NCBI GenBank assembly: GCA_964513655.1
Contig: CAZENQ010000003.1
Span: forward strand, 46,600-110,599
Origin: G020350405 sp964513655
GTDB lineage: Bacteria > Planctomycetota > Phycisphaerae > Sedimentisphaerales > Anaerobacaceae
DNA length: 64,000 bases
Direction of reading: 5' to 3'
Shown: piece by piece, positions 44,025-53,400 of the stretch
Layout of the letters: every line of letters begins with the position of its first letter
Position numbering within the stretch: position 1 is the first letter of the stretch
The notes under the pieces: generated by a model
What the model was told of the DNA's origin: nothing
Database searches by the model: none
What the model saw: only the letters and a program-made list of their open reading frames with translations
Translations under genes and position numbers: made by a program

Positions 44025-46850
44025 ATGTTTAAGTGGTTTTCATTTCTAATTGCTCTTGTCCTGGTGCTGGGCCTCGCGGGCAGTGTCCGTGCCCAGCAGA
44101 CGGAAGTGACGTGGGACAATAACGAGGGCGGGGGTGACCAGCTGTGGAGCACGGCGTCGAACTGGGACCTAGATAGAGTTCCAGCGGCCAATGAGATTGC
44201 CGTCATCGATGACTACAGCGATGATGGCAACGGCCCGGTTATCCAGGCCGATATTGACGCAGTGGCCGACTACGTGGAAATGGGTTACTGGACCTCACCG
44301 CCTGCCAGCGTTGAATCGGTGCTGACGATGACGGGCGGGACGTTGACGGTAGGCGGCTGGATTGACCCCGGCGGCTATGAGCCGGGCAACTACCGATTCG
44401 ACTTGAGCGGAGGGGAGGTAACTGTGACCGGTTACGGTGAAGGTACGTGGGAGGGTCTTTGGTTCGCATTCGTGAACGATTCCAACGGTGTTATGAATAT
44501 GAGCGCCGGCGATGTAAATGTTTTCGGCGGGCTGTGGCTCGGGTGGAACACCAACAGCCATGGCACTTTCAATATGACCGGCGGTACGTATACGGGGGAC
44601 TACATTTACGTCGGAGCGTTTTCTGAATCCGGCGGTGCCGGCCGCATAAATCTGCACGGCGGGACCATCCACTGCGGCGATTTTGCCATGGGTCCTTTGA
44701 GCCATCTGAATATCAGCGATGGTGTACTGACATGTGATACCGACCTGACGGTGGCCAACGGCTGGCTTTTTGACGCGGAGTACGATACCGCTATTGTCAA
44801 TACTGACGGCGTCCGCAGGGATGCCCCCGGCTACAGTGCGACTTTGCCGACGCTTGTGGCAAGGGGCAGTATCACCGCGTATGACGTTAACAGCGGCGAT
44901 ATTATCACAGATGACGTCAATTATCCTTCCGAGGCGGGGCTTCGCGCTCTGGTGAAGATAGATTATGACGTGACGAACGCGGGGATGACGACGGTGTCGG
45001 CCGCGGCAGTGGACCCGAACCTTGCATACAACCCGAATCCTTTTGACAAGGCAAAAAGAGTTCAGCCGGCCGAGTTCAGTCTTATCAGCTGGTCAGCGGG
45101 AACGAATGCAGCGCAACACGATGTATACTTCGGGACGGACGAGACGGCGGTGGCAAACGCCAATACGTCATCTGACGAGTATAAAGGCCGACAGGCCCTT
45201 GCAACCACCACCTATACTCCCGACAGCAACTATCCCTACACATTCGACGAAACTTATTTCTGGCGTATTGACGAGGTCAACAGCGCCGGCGGGGTCCAGT
45301 GGCCGGGCAGTGTCTGGAGCTTCACGGCGGATGACCACGCCGTCGTGGAGGATTTCGACTCATACGTGAACCAAACCGCGCTGTGGAACGTGTGGGACGA
45401 TTACTGGGTCAACGGGACCGGGTGTGACGTCTCCGTTGAGAAGGATGTTAATATAGTTCGCGACGGCAACTCGTTGAGGTTTGACTACGACAATTATTCG
45501 TACACGAGCGGCGGCAAAGCGTTAGGTTCGGTGGCGGACGCCAATATAGCTGATTTGGACATCGGCCCGGACTGGACTCTCAGCGGTATGAAGGCCCTTC
45601 GGCTGGCGTTCCGCGGTCAAGCAGGAAACGCTGTCAGCACTGATGATAAGATGTGGGTGCAATTAGAAGATGCGAGCAGCAACAGCGGTATTGTGATATA
45701 CGACGGCGATCCTTGCGATGTAGCCGAGGAAGAATGGCACGAGTGGCATATCGACCTGGAAGACTTCAACAGTGCCGGAGTTGTCCTGACGAATGTGTAC
45801 ACGGTCCATATTGGATTTGGCGGATATGCCCAGACAGGTGCGGGGAAGGGTGGTTCGGGTACGGTATGGTTTGACGATATCGAGCTGTGGCCGCCTTACT
45901 GCCGGACTGAACTGATTGCAACCGACTTCACCGGCGACTGCGTTACAGACGGTCTGGACCTGGCTGTGATGGCGGCAGACTGGCTGCTGAGCGATGGTTT
46001 AGTCGTGGCGGCACCGCCGGCTGACGCTCCGCAGGTCTGGTACAGGTTTGACGAGGGCGCAGGCAGCACCATCAACAATGACGGCAACTTAGGGAGCAGC
46101 CACAACGGAATCTTCCCCGGCGCACCGAATAACCCAACATGGGACAGCGACGGGGCACCAGTGGTCGACGCGTGCGACCCAAATTATTCGATGAACTTTG
46201 ATGGAACCGATTATGTTGAGATTCCAGTACTAAATCTCAATACGAATACAGCGACGATATCGGCGTGGGTAAAGCGAGCGGGCGACCAGCCAGACTGGAC
46301 CGGCATAGTATTCTGCCGAGGAGCCAACACGACCAGCGGGATTGGTTTTCGAGACGGCCTGAAGACCAGTCACAATTTGAGCTACCATTGGGACGGCTGG
46401 TGGTGGTGGTATGATTCCGGGTTAACCATTCCAGACGGCCAATGGACGTTTACGTCCCTGGTGGTCGAGGAAGAACAGGCGACGCTTTATATGAGCGATG
46501 GAACGACATGGGACTCGGCGACAAACGTGGACTACCATGGGCCAGATGAGTGGGACGCTAATGCATTTGTTGGTCGGGACCCGGAGCCAAGCAGCACCAG
46601 GATAATGGACGGTAAGGTTGATGATGTCCGTATCTACGACAGGAGCCTAAGTGCCGGTGAAGTTCTGGGCCTGGCCGGCTTATCGACGAGTTTTTATGAC
46701 CCACTGGAAAAAACCACCAATCTTGTTCCGAGGGTACCCGACCCGGCGGCTGACGCCAATTACTACCCGAGCAACCCTGATATTATCAACTTTGGGGACT
46801 ATGACGTTTTAGCTGATAAGTGGCTCGAGGGTCCAACACTATGGCCGTAA
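44025..46850 (+). CDS. Large secreted protein with beta-solenoid, carbohydrate-binding-like, LamG and dockerin-like parts
   Basis: A 941-residue exported protein; the start ATG 44025 follows AGGAGG. Signal peptide: FLIALVLVLGLAGSVRAQ. The first third has repeats such as LTMTGGTLTVGGWIDPGG and FNMTGGTYTGDYIYVG, like PEP-CTERM beta-solenoids. The middle has an FVEDFDSY-like carbohydrate-binding module (EDFDSYVNQTALWNVWDDYW to VWFDDIELWPPYC). A dockerin-like segment (DFTGDCVTDGLDLAVMAADW) precedes a LamG/concanavalin domain (WYRFDEGAGSTINNDGN, TISAWVKRAGDQPDW). The protein ends in another dockerin-like stretch (INFGDYDVLADKWLEG). Binding to polysaccharide outside the cell is likely. Confidence 0.85.
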   Translation: MFKWFSFLIALVLVLGLAGSVRAQQTEVTWDNNEGGGDQLWSTASNWDLDRVPAANEIAVIDDYSDDGNGPVIQADIDAVADYVEMGYWTSPPASVESVLTMTGGTLTVGGWIDPGGYEPGNYRFDLSGGEVTVTGYGEGTWEGLWFAFVNDSNGVMNMSAGDVNVFGGLWLGWNTNSHGTFNMTGGTYTGDYIYVGAFSESGGAGRINLHGGTIHCGDFAMGPLSHLNISDGVLTCDTDLTVANGWLFDAEYDTAIVNTDGVRRDAPGYSATLPTLVARGSITAYDVNSGDIITDDVNYPSEAGLRALVKIDYDVTNAGMTTVSAAAVDPNLAYNPNPFDKAKRVQPAEFSLISWSAGTNAAQHDVYFGTDETAVANANTSSDEYKGRQALATTTYTPDSNYPYTFDETYFWRIDEVNSAGGVQWPGSVWSFTADDHAVVEDFDSYVNQTALWNVWDDYWVNGTGCDVSVEKDVNIVRDGNSLRFDYDNYSYTSGGKALGSVADANIADLDIGPDWTLSGMKALRLAFRGQAGNAVSTDDKMWVQLEDASSNSGIVIYDGDPCDVAEEEWHEWHIDLEDFNSAGVVLTNVYTVHIGFGGYAQTGAGKGGSGTVWFDDIELWPPYCRTELIATDFTGDCVTDGLDLAVMAADWLLSDGLVVAAPPADAPQVWYRFDEGAGSTINNDGNLGSSHNGIFPGAPNNPTWDSDGAPVVDACDPNYSMNFDGTDYVEIPVLNLNTNTATISAWVKRAGDQPDWTGIVFCRGANTTSGIGFRDGLKTSHNLSYHWDGWWWWYDSGLTIPDGQWTFTSLVVEEEQATLYMSDGTTWDSATNVDYHGPDEWDANAFVGRDPEPSSTRIMDGKVDDVRIYDRSLSAGEVLGLAGLSTSFYDPLEKTTNLVPRVPDPAADANYYPSNPDIINFGDYDVLADKWLEGPTLWP

Positions 46851-46895
46851 CGAGCCTATTGTAGTTGGGCATAACCAATTGAGTTTGCATCAATT

Positions 46896-46940
46896 CGGGG
46901 CCTATGCTGATTAGTTCGGCATAGGCCCCGGCTGTTTTTC
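46896..46940 (+). terminator. Rho-independent terminator
   Basis: CGGGGCCTATGC (46896-46907) pairs perfectly with GCATAGGCCCCG (46919-46930), loop of 11, followed by GCTGTTTTTC. It closes the LamG gene. Confidence 0.9.
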
Positions 46941-46984
46941 GTGATGGGTACAGTCAATGTGGTTTCGTCGGAGGTGACAAGGGT

Positions 46985-47028
46985 TGGTTTATTATTTGCG
47001 TTTGGTGGCCAGGTCCTTCGACTTTGCT
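46985..47028. repeat. Dispersed repeat copy (TTTATTATTTG...GGTCCTTCG)
   Basis: TTTATTATTTG, then about 10 bases, GGCC and GGTCCTTCG match 43373-43405, which precede the tandem CTTCGCT units. The stretch 46941-47165 has no supported gene. Confidence 0.6.
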
Positions 47029-47165
47029 GCGCTTTCAGAGATGACATCTGAGATTGGCGAGGGCGGTTGAGTTCGGAGGAGATGTTTGGTATTCTATCAG
47101 GAAGAAGCCCCGGCGACATAGCTGGGCAAGTTTAAATAAGGAAAATGTTAGTTGAGAGGTGTGCG

Positions 47166-48740
47166 ATGAAGCTTAGCAAGAGTCAGGCGGGGTTTTTGGT
47201 GGTACTGCGGCTAGTTTGCGGGAGTCACTTTTTCTATCAGGGGATGATAAAGTTAGCTGACAGGTCGTGGTCTTCTTATTCGTATCTGATGAACTCTGAG
47301 TGGGTCTTAGGCGGGGCGTTTAGGTGGATGGCGGAGACGAAGGCTGTTTTAGCGGTTGTTGATATAGTCAATGTCTGGGGATTGATACTGATTGGACTGG
47401 CTTTGATTTTGGGGGTCTTTGGACGAATTGCCAGCCTGTGCGGGTTTTTGCTTTTGTCTTTATATTACTTAGCGAATCCTCCGTTTGCGGTTATGGGTGC
47501 AAGTCCTGTTGGCGGGGAGTACTCATTTATCGTTAATAAACTTCTGATTGAGATGGCGGCGTTTGCGGTTCTGTTTTTGTTCCCGACGGATACGGCCTTC
47601 GGGTTAGGGAAAATAAGAGAGCTTGTTTTTCGCAAGAGAGCGGGTGGAGAGGAGACGGATTCAGGCAAGAAGCTCAGCCGGCGAGAGATACTCAGTACTT
47701 TAGGCGGGTTGCCGGTGCTTGGGGTATTTACATATCCATTTGTAAAAGGATTGCGAAAGAAATTGGACGCTATATCCGGGGCTACGACCCTGGCGCTGCC
47801 TGACTCATATAAACAGGAATACGCGAGGCTCAAGACGATGAACTTAAATGACGCGAGTGTGGCTGCCAAGCAAAAGGATATGCCGGTCGGGCGAATCGGG
47901 AACCTTACGATGGGCCGAGTGATAAGCGGGAGCAATCTGATTAGTATGAATATGCACGCGAGGGATTTGGATTACGTGAGCGCGCTTGCGACGAATTACA
48001 ACACGGAAGAGAGAATCTTTATGACGCTGAAGAAGTGCGAGGAATATGGAATCAACGCAATCGTTCTGAAAGACCATAATTTCGAGCAGTTCAGGCTGAG
48101 AAAATACTGGGACGAGTGGGGCGGCAAAATGGTATGGATTGCCGATGTTATCACCACGGACATTGACAAGTATGAAGAACTGCTGGTAAAGCATCTGGAG
48201 TTAGGGGCGTCGGCGGCGTATCTGTGGGGAGGCGCGAGTGACATCTGGTATTATGAGAAGAAGCAGGACAATATCATCAAGGCGTTCGAGATAATGAAGA
48301 AATACAATATTCCGGTGGGGATAGGCGCGCATCGCTTGGAGCCGATTATGTTCTGTGAAAAAGAAGGGCTGGCGCCGGACTTTTATTTTAAGACATTTCA
48401 TCATGACCGATACTGGTCTGCTCATCCAAAAGGGAACAGAAAATACATGGAGATGTGGGTGGAGTGGTCCAACAAATACGGGGAGTTTCACGATAACCTG
48501 TGGTGCGACGGTCACGAGGAGACGGTTGCGTTTATGCAGGATGTGAAGGTTCCGTGGATAGCGTTTAAGGTTCTGGCGGCGGGGGCCATCGGCGTAGAGG
48601 AAGGACTTAAGTATGCGTTCGAGAACGGCGCAGATTTTATCTGTTTAGGGATGTTTGACTTTCAGGTAAAGGAGGATGCGGAAATTGCCCAAAGGGTCAT
48701 CGCAGGAACAAAAAACCGCAAACGTCCTTGGATGGGATGA
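47166..48740 (+). CDS. DoxX-type membrane domain fused to a TIM-barrel-like domain through a Tat-like signal
   Basis: A 524-residue fusion. Residues 1 to about 155 are a four-helix DoxX-like domain (LRLVCGSHFFYQGMIKLADR; YYLANPPFAVMG; LIEMAAFAVLFLFPTDTAFG). A twin-arginine-like segment follows, KLSRREILSTLGGLPVLGVF, and then a soluble domain of about 330 residues with alternating beta/alpha pattern: ERIFMTLKKCEEYGINAIVL, IPVGIGAHRLEPIMFCEKEG and VPWIAFKVLAAGAIGVEEGL, as in TIM barrels. The soluble part should face the periplasm; its substrate is unknown. ATG 47166 (MKLSKSQAG) with GAGAGG before it is preferred to ATG 47145. Confidence 0.75.
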   Translation: MKLSKSQAGFLVVLRLVCGSHFFYQGMIKLADRSWSSYSYLMNSEWVLGGAFRWMAETKAVLAVVDIVNVWGLILIGLALILGVFGRIASLCGFLLLSLYYLANPPFAVMGASPVGGEYSFIVNKLLIEMAAFAVLFLFPTDTAFGLGKIRELVFRKRAGGEETDSGKKLSRREILSTLGGLPVLGVFTYPFVKGLRKKLDAISGATTLALPDSYKQEYARLKTMNLNDASVAAKQKDMPVGRIGNLTMGRVISGSNLISMNMHARDLDYVSALATNYNTEERIFMTLKKCEEYGINAIVLKDHNFEQFRLRKYWDEWGGKMVWIADVITTDIDKYEELLVKHLELGASAAYLWGGASDIWYYEKKQDNIIKAFEIMKKYNIPVGIGAHRLEPIMFCEKEGLAPDFYFKTFHHDRYWSAHPKGNRKYMEMWVEWSNKYGEFHDNLWCDGHEETVAFMQDVKVPWIAFKVLAAGAIGVEEGLKYAFENGADFICLGMFDFQVKEDAEIAQRVIAGTKNRKRPWMG

Positions 48741-48818
48741 GGATGAGCGGTGATTTTGTTGTAATTATGTAATGACGGGCACGAACAGTACAGATAAGGC
48801 ATTAGGCGAGGTGTATGT

Positions 48819-49958
48819 ATGTTGGTTCGATTGATTATAGCTATCGTTGTTTTTTTGTCGGCGGGCTGCGCTGAAAGGGCTGTCACGAAAGAAGGGCGTA
48901 AGGCCTGCCGGGATGTTAGAGAGGCAAGGAGGAGTGAACAGGAGCTGTTGAAGGGCGATATCAGACTGCACGACCCATCCGGGATTGTGGAGGACGGGGG
49001 GTATTTGATGACTTATGCGACGGGCAGGCATATACGGTGCAGTTATCTGGCGCCGGGCAGCGATGAATGGGTATCCGGTGAGGATATTTTCGGCGCGGAC
49101 GACAAGCCAGCGTGGATCGCGGACTATGTGCCGGGACATAAAGGCTTCTGGGCTCCCCATGCGCCGTTTGCGCGGGTGCTGTACTATTCAGTGGCGGACG
49201 ATTCGGATGGCAAAGATATCGGACGCATAGGTCGAGCTACCGCTATCGGAGAGGCGCCTAACCTGGTATGGATTGACGATGGTGAGCCGGTTCTTGTCTG
49301 CGACCGGGATTATGAGGACGAGCCGTTTGCGATTGACCCTGCGGTGTTTGAGGGGAAAGGGGACACGCTGTGGATGGTGTACGGGTCTCACTGGTCGGGC
49401 ATCTGGGTTGTCGAACTGGACGCGACAACGGGTCATATCAAAGACAAGAGGGCGCGCGAGGAAGGGTGGAAGCAAGACAATCCGGCTTTTTATCATGTAG
49501 CATCGGAGCTGGGGTTTTACAACCAGACAGCAGAAGACGAAGAGCGGGAAGAAGATTTTACCTGCGGGCGTATCGAAGCACCTTATATCTTCAGGTATAG
49601 GGATTATTACTACCTGTTCGTAAACTGGGGGATATGCTGCAGTGGTGTCGAGAGCACTTATGAGATTCGTGTGGGACGGTCGCGGAGGGCCAGCGGGCGT
49701 TACATCGATAAAGAGGGACACGATATGGCTGAAGGCGGCGGGAGCTTGTTTTTAGAAACGCAGGGGCGGTTCATCGGTCCAGGGCATGCCGGGATATTTG
49801 CCTATACTGATTCTGAGGGGGAGAAAAGGTATATTTTTACTTATCATTTTTACGATGGGCGGGACAACGGAAAACCCAAGATGGATGCACGTGTGCTGGT
49901 TTGGGATGATGAAGGCTGGCCGGTGCTGACGGAGAGAGTGTTTTACGGAAAAGAGTAA
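48819..49958 (+). CDS. GH43-family glycoside hydrolase lipoprotein (arabinanase-like)
   Basis: A 379-residue protein with signal LIIAIVVFLSAGC and a likely lipidated Cys17. The five-bladed propeller typical of GH43 endo-arabinanases is visible: LHDPSGIVEDGGYLMTYATG-like first blade with catalytic Asp52, FWAPHAPFARVLYYS, FAIDPAVFEGKGDTLWMVYG with the second Asp, and RIEAPYIFRYRDYYYLFVNW with the general acid Glu. GICCSGVESTYEIRVGRS is also family-like. It probably cuts alpha-1,5-arabinan or a related arabinofuranoside outside the cell. It lies 78 bp after the DoxX fusion gene and ahead of a second GH43-like gene. Confidence 0.87.
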   Translation: MLVRLIIAIVVFLSAGCAERAVTKEGRKACRDVREARRSEQELLKGDIRLHDPSGIVEDGGYLMTYATGRHIRCSYLAPGSDEWVSGEDIFGADDKPAWIADYVPGHKGFWAPHAPFARVLYYSVADDSDGKDIGRIGRATAIGEAPNLVWIDDGEPVLVCDRDYEDEPFAIDPAVFEGKGDTLWMVYGSHWSGIWVVELDATTGHIKDKRAREEGWKQDNPAFYHVASELGFYNQTAEDEEREEDFTCGRIEAPYIFRYRDYYYLFVNWGICCSGVESTYEIRVGRSRRASGRYIDKEGHDMAEGGGSLFLETQGRFIGPGHAGIFAYTDSEGEKRYIFTYHFYDGRDNGKPKMDARVLVWDDEGWPVLTERVFYGKE

Positions 49959-50068
49959 AAATTGGCGCATCGCGAAGGTGCATCTCGAGCGGGAAAGGCG
50001 GGAAGAGGGTTGATTTTGCGGAGTGGAAGTGATATAATCAGGGGAGTAAGTCAGGGAGGAAGGTTTTA

Positions 50069-51763
50069 GTGCATCTTTTGAAGGAGGAGCGTTTGAGGTC
50101 GTTAGGAATCGCTTCAGTTAGAGCTGGTTGGGTGGTTTTCGGTGTGGCGATATTGTTGGTGCTGTGCACGCCGACGGAATGCAGCGAGCTGCCGATTACG
50201 GTGGTCAATCCGAGTTTCGAACTACCCGGAACAGGGACCCTGATTACCGACTGGTCCGGAATCGATGGCTGGGGCGGGTCTTCCGGTAGCGGCAGCGGTA
50301 TAGAAAAGAATGAGTACTACAGCCCGGTGGACGGTGAGTGGTATGCCTTCGGCGCCGGCGGCGAATCGTACACTTACCAGCTGACCGACCACAACATAGC
50401 TGCCGGTGAGGCATATACACTCAGGGTGTGGGCCAGGAGCAAAAATAGCGCAGGTAATACCGCTACTACTACGGCTGAGGTCAGATTCTACTATGGTTCG
50501 ACGGAAATTACCTCTGTTACAGCAGACGTTAATCCGGTACGCCTGCTGGGTGACCCGCGAAATTACAGCAACGACGACGGCGGAAATGTATGGATTGACC
50601 AGGGATACAGGGTGGCGTTTTCAGAGAACATCTTCTATCAGTTGGCCAGTGAGGACCCATTGCTTGACAGCTGGACACGCTACAATGACAGTGATTACGA
50701 AACGGACATGGCGGTTAGCCCCATTATAACACCGCAGGGTTTTAAAGCAGTATCCTTCACATATTACGAAGATGCGCCTCCTTTCTATTCCGAAATAAGT
50801 TTTATCACCGCCTCCGGCAGTCCGCCCAATTACGACTGGAGCAGCAGTAACACGGTAGTTTTATATCATGATGGATATGAGGACCCATGGGTAATTGACT
50901 CTCATCTTTACTACGATGACTCGACGGGCAGGTTGTGGATGTCCTGGGGAGGTGGAACTTTCTGGGTTTGTGAGATGGACCCGAATGACGGGATGTTGAT
51001 TAATCACCCTTCGAACAAAGAGTTTGACGGGCATCCTGAGTATCATACCGAAGTTGCATACTGGAACGGTGATGAATGGTCAAGCGACTGGTTTGAAGGC
51101 CCGGCCCTTTATAAACACAACGGTTACTGGTATCTGTTCGGCAGCTACGGCCATTTAGCTTTGAACTATACGATTCGGATGGGGCGGGGCAGCAGTCCGA
51201 CCGGACCATTTTACGACAAGGACGGTATAGCTATGACCGAGTGGGATTCCAGTGAGAGTGAGTATGGCAATACCTTAATTCTCGGCGCCGACGGCGGACA
51301 AGCGAATCCGGGTCATCCACATGTCTGGGAAGAGAACGGCAAATACTATATGGGTTATGACTATACAGATGAGTATACCGGCTCAGGCGTAGACAGGTTG
51401 GGAATCCGCCGCCTTTATTGGGTTGATGACTGGCCGGTAGTCGCGCAGACGCCTATCGAGGTGACATTCAATGCGAACGATTATCCTGCCGCTATTGGTC
51501 AGAAACTCGGCATCTCTGTGCGTAACACAGGTGACCCAGCTTCGAGGGCCGCGTTCGACTACGTAAGTCTAACATATACTGAGCCGCCGACACCTGATAT
51601 AGATGATGACAACGATGTGGACTTTGATGATTTTGCGATGTTTGCTGCGTACTGGATGGAAACTGGTTGCGGACTGTGCGGCGGTGCAGATATACACGTT
51701 GATGGCAACGTTGATTTGTATGACCTGGATGAGTTTACAAAAGATTGGCTCCTTGGAAAGTAG
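50069..51763 (+). CDS. GH43-like secreted protein with jelly-roll flanks and a dockerin-like end
   Basis: A 564-residue exported protein starting at GTG 50069, with AGGAAGG before it. After a signal segment (VVFGVAILLVLCTPTEC) comes a jelly-roll-like module (VVNPSFELPGTGTLITDW to RVWARSKN). A GH43-type propeller follows: LLGDPRNYSNDDGG, AVSFTYYEDAPPF, WVIDSHLYYDDSTGRLWMSW, WFEGPALYKHNGYWYLFGSY and NPGHPHVWEENGKYYMGY. Then a short strand stretch (IEVTFNANDYPAAIGQKLGI) ends FDYVSLTY, which looks like the second half of a jelly roll. The protein ends in a dockerin-like segment (DDDNDVDFDDFAMFAAYWM). Probable extracellular arabinofuranosidase or xylosidase. Confidence 0.8.
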   Translation: MHLLKEERLRSLGIASVRAGWVVFGVAILLVLCTPTECSELPITVVNPSFELPGTGTLITDWSGIDGWGGSSGSGSGIEKNEYYSPVDGEWYAFGAGGESYTYQLTDHNIAAGEAYTLRVWARSKNSAGNTATTTAEVRFYYGSTEITSVTADVNPVRLLGDPRNYSNDDGGNVWIDQGYRVAFSENIFYQLASEDPLLDSWTRYNDSDYETDMAVSPIITPQGFKAVSFTYYEDAPPFYSEISFITASGSPPNYDWSSSNTVVLYHDGYEDPWVIDSHLYYDDSTGRLWMSWGGGTFWVCEMDPNDGMLINHPSNKEFDGHPEYHTEVAYWNGDEWSSDWFEGPALYKHNGYWYLFGSYGHLALNYTIRMGRGSSPTGPFYDKDGIAMTEWDSSESEYGNTLILGADGGQANPGHPHVWEENGKYYMGYDYTDEYTGSGVDRLGIRRLYWVDDWPVVAQTPIEVTFNANDYPAAIGQKLGISVRNTGDPASRAAFDYVSLTYTEPPTPDIDDDNDVDFDDFAMFAAYWMETGCGLCGGADIHVDGNVDLYDLDEFTKDWLLGK

Positions 51764-51796
51764 AAAAGGTTTAAGGATTGAAAAGGGTGATTTATT

Positions 51797-53233
51797 ATGT
51801 TTAAGCGATTAGTGTCATTAGTGGTAGTTCTTTCGTTACTCACAGGTTCGACTCTATATGCTGTTGACCCTCCTGCAATGCAGTGGCATAAAGGACATGG
51901 TACTAGTTATGGAAACCATGTCCATGAGGGTATGCAGACCAGCGACGGCGGCTATATCAGTATAGGGCAGACCTGGGAATCAGGAAGTAGCGATTACACT
52001 CAGATGTTAGTTATTAAGACATATGCAAACGGCAACAAAGAATGGCAGAAAATCATTGGGACTAGTAACCAATATGACATAGGCATTTGTGTAGCTGAAG
52101 TTTCAGACGGTTTCATCTGCGGCGGAGGACTGTATGATTCCACCAATCAAAAAAGGGCCTTGGTAAAACTTAATAAAACCACAGGCAATATCGTCTCGGG
52201 TTGGCCGAAATACTATTTGGGTTCTCAAAACTGTTGCATCCGAGGTATTGAAATACTCGGCGACGGCTCAATCATTGCCACCGGATACACTAATTGTCCG
52301 GAAGTGGGTTATGTTTTTATTGTAGATGAAGGAGACGGCTTCATAATGAAGACGGATTCGAGCGGAAACTTGCAATGGAGCGAACTGCTATCCGCTGCTC
52401 AGGGCACAAAGGTTCGCCAGGACGGCAGCGGCTATGCCCTTTGTTCAACAGCATGGTACTTTGACGGCGGTGACCACCAGGACGCGGTTCTCATAAAGAC
52501 CGACAGCAACGGAATTGAGACCAACAGTTATCACTATGGAGGCAGTGGCGATGAGCATTGTTATGATTTTGATTTGACTTCAGATGGTGGTTACATCCTT
52601 GCCGGACATACCACGTCTTATGGAGTTGCGAACTGGGATTACTATCTGGTAAAGGTTAATAGCAGCGGCAGCGAAGAGTGGCACAAGACTTTCGGTGAGC
52701 CCAGGGGCTATAACGCCAATTACATTCACGATGAGGCCTATGGTGTCAGGCAGACTCCCGATGGCGGATATATTATAGCAGGCGGTTCGGGAGACGAATA
52801 TACCTATTCTGCATGTGGTCACCCAGCCGGTTGTTCGGATGAATGGAAGGCTTATCTGGTAAAAACAGACGGCAGTGGGAACCTGCTATGGCAAGATGTT
52901 TACCCACCCCAAGCCGATGTTGGTAACACTTCAGCTGAATATCTCGGCCTGACCACTGACGGCGGCTATATTGTTTTTACAGACACAGATTGTTTTTACG
53001 GTACGGTTGGTTCCTTCGCCTTTGGATTCATGAAAATCGCGCCAGATGCTGCACCTGCCACACCTGATATAGATGATGATGGTGATGTAGACTTTGATGA
53101 CTTTGCGATGTTTGCTGCTTACTGGATGGACGTTGGTTGTGGCCTGTGCGACGGGGCCGACTTTACCGAAGACGGCAATGTCAATACTTTCGATTTGGGG
53201 GAGTTCGGCGATAGCTGGCTGGCGGGGATGTAG
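51797..53233 (+). CDS. Secreted beta-propeller-like protein with dockerin-like end
   Basis: A 478-residue exported protein. Signal peptide LVSLVVVLSLLTGSTLYA. The body is made of about eight repeats of the pattern T(S/P)DGGYI(I/L)xG...(K)T(D/N)xxGNxxW, for example LTSDGGYILAGHTTS, QTPDGGYIIAGGSGD and LTTDGGYIVFTDTD, which suggests a beta-propeller or related repeat fold. The C-terminal segment PDIDDDGDVDFDDFAMFAAYW nearly duplicates the dockerin-like end of the preceding gene. It follows that gene by 33 bp, so both may be cotranscribed. The function is not clear; binding is likelier than catalysis. Confidence 0.82.
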   Translation: MFKRLVSLVVVLSLLTGSTLYAVDPPAMQWHKGHGTSYGNHVHEGMQTSDGGYISIGQTWESGSSDYTQMLVIKTYANGNKEWQKIIGTSNQYDIGICVAEVSDGFICGGGLYDSTNQKRALVKLNKTTGNIVSGWPKYYLGSQNCCIRGIEILGDGSIIATGYTNCPEVGYVFIVDEGDGFIMKTDSSGNLQWSELLSAAQGTKVRQDGSGYALCSTAWYFDGGDHQDAVLIKTDSNGIETNSYHYGGSGDEHCYDFDLTSDGGYILAGHTTSYGVANWDYYLVKVNSSGSEEWHKTFGEPRGYNANYIHDEAYGVRQTPDGGYIIAGGSGDEYTYSACGHPAGCSDEWKAYLVKTDGSGNLLWQDVYPPQADVGNTSAEYLGLTTDGGYIVFTDTDCFYGTVGSFAFGFMKIAPDAAPATPDIDDDGDVDFDDFAMFAAYWMDVGCGLCDGADFTEDGNVNTFDLGEFGDSWLAGM

Positions 53234-53400
53234 CTTACAGAAGACCGGAATTAGCGGCGGCGAAAGACGCTTCGATTTGTTTAGTTTTATGAGGGACGAG
53301 AAAAATCTTGCTCTTTTTTGGCGGTGGCCGTAGGTTATTTTGTCATGACGGTACCGGTGTGACTGGAAGAACAAGACAGGACGGGAAGTAAGGAATCGCT

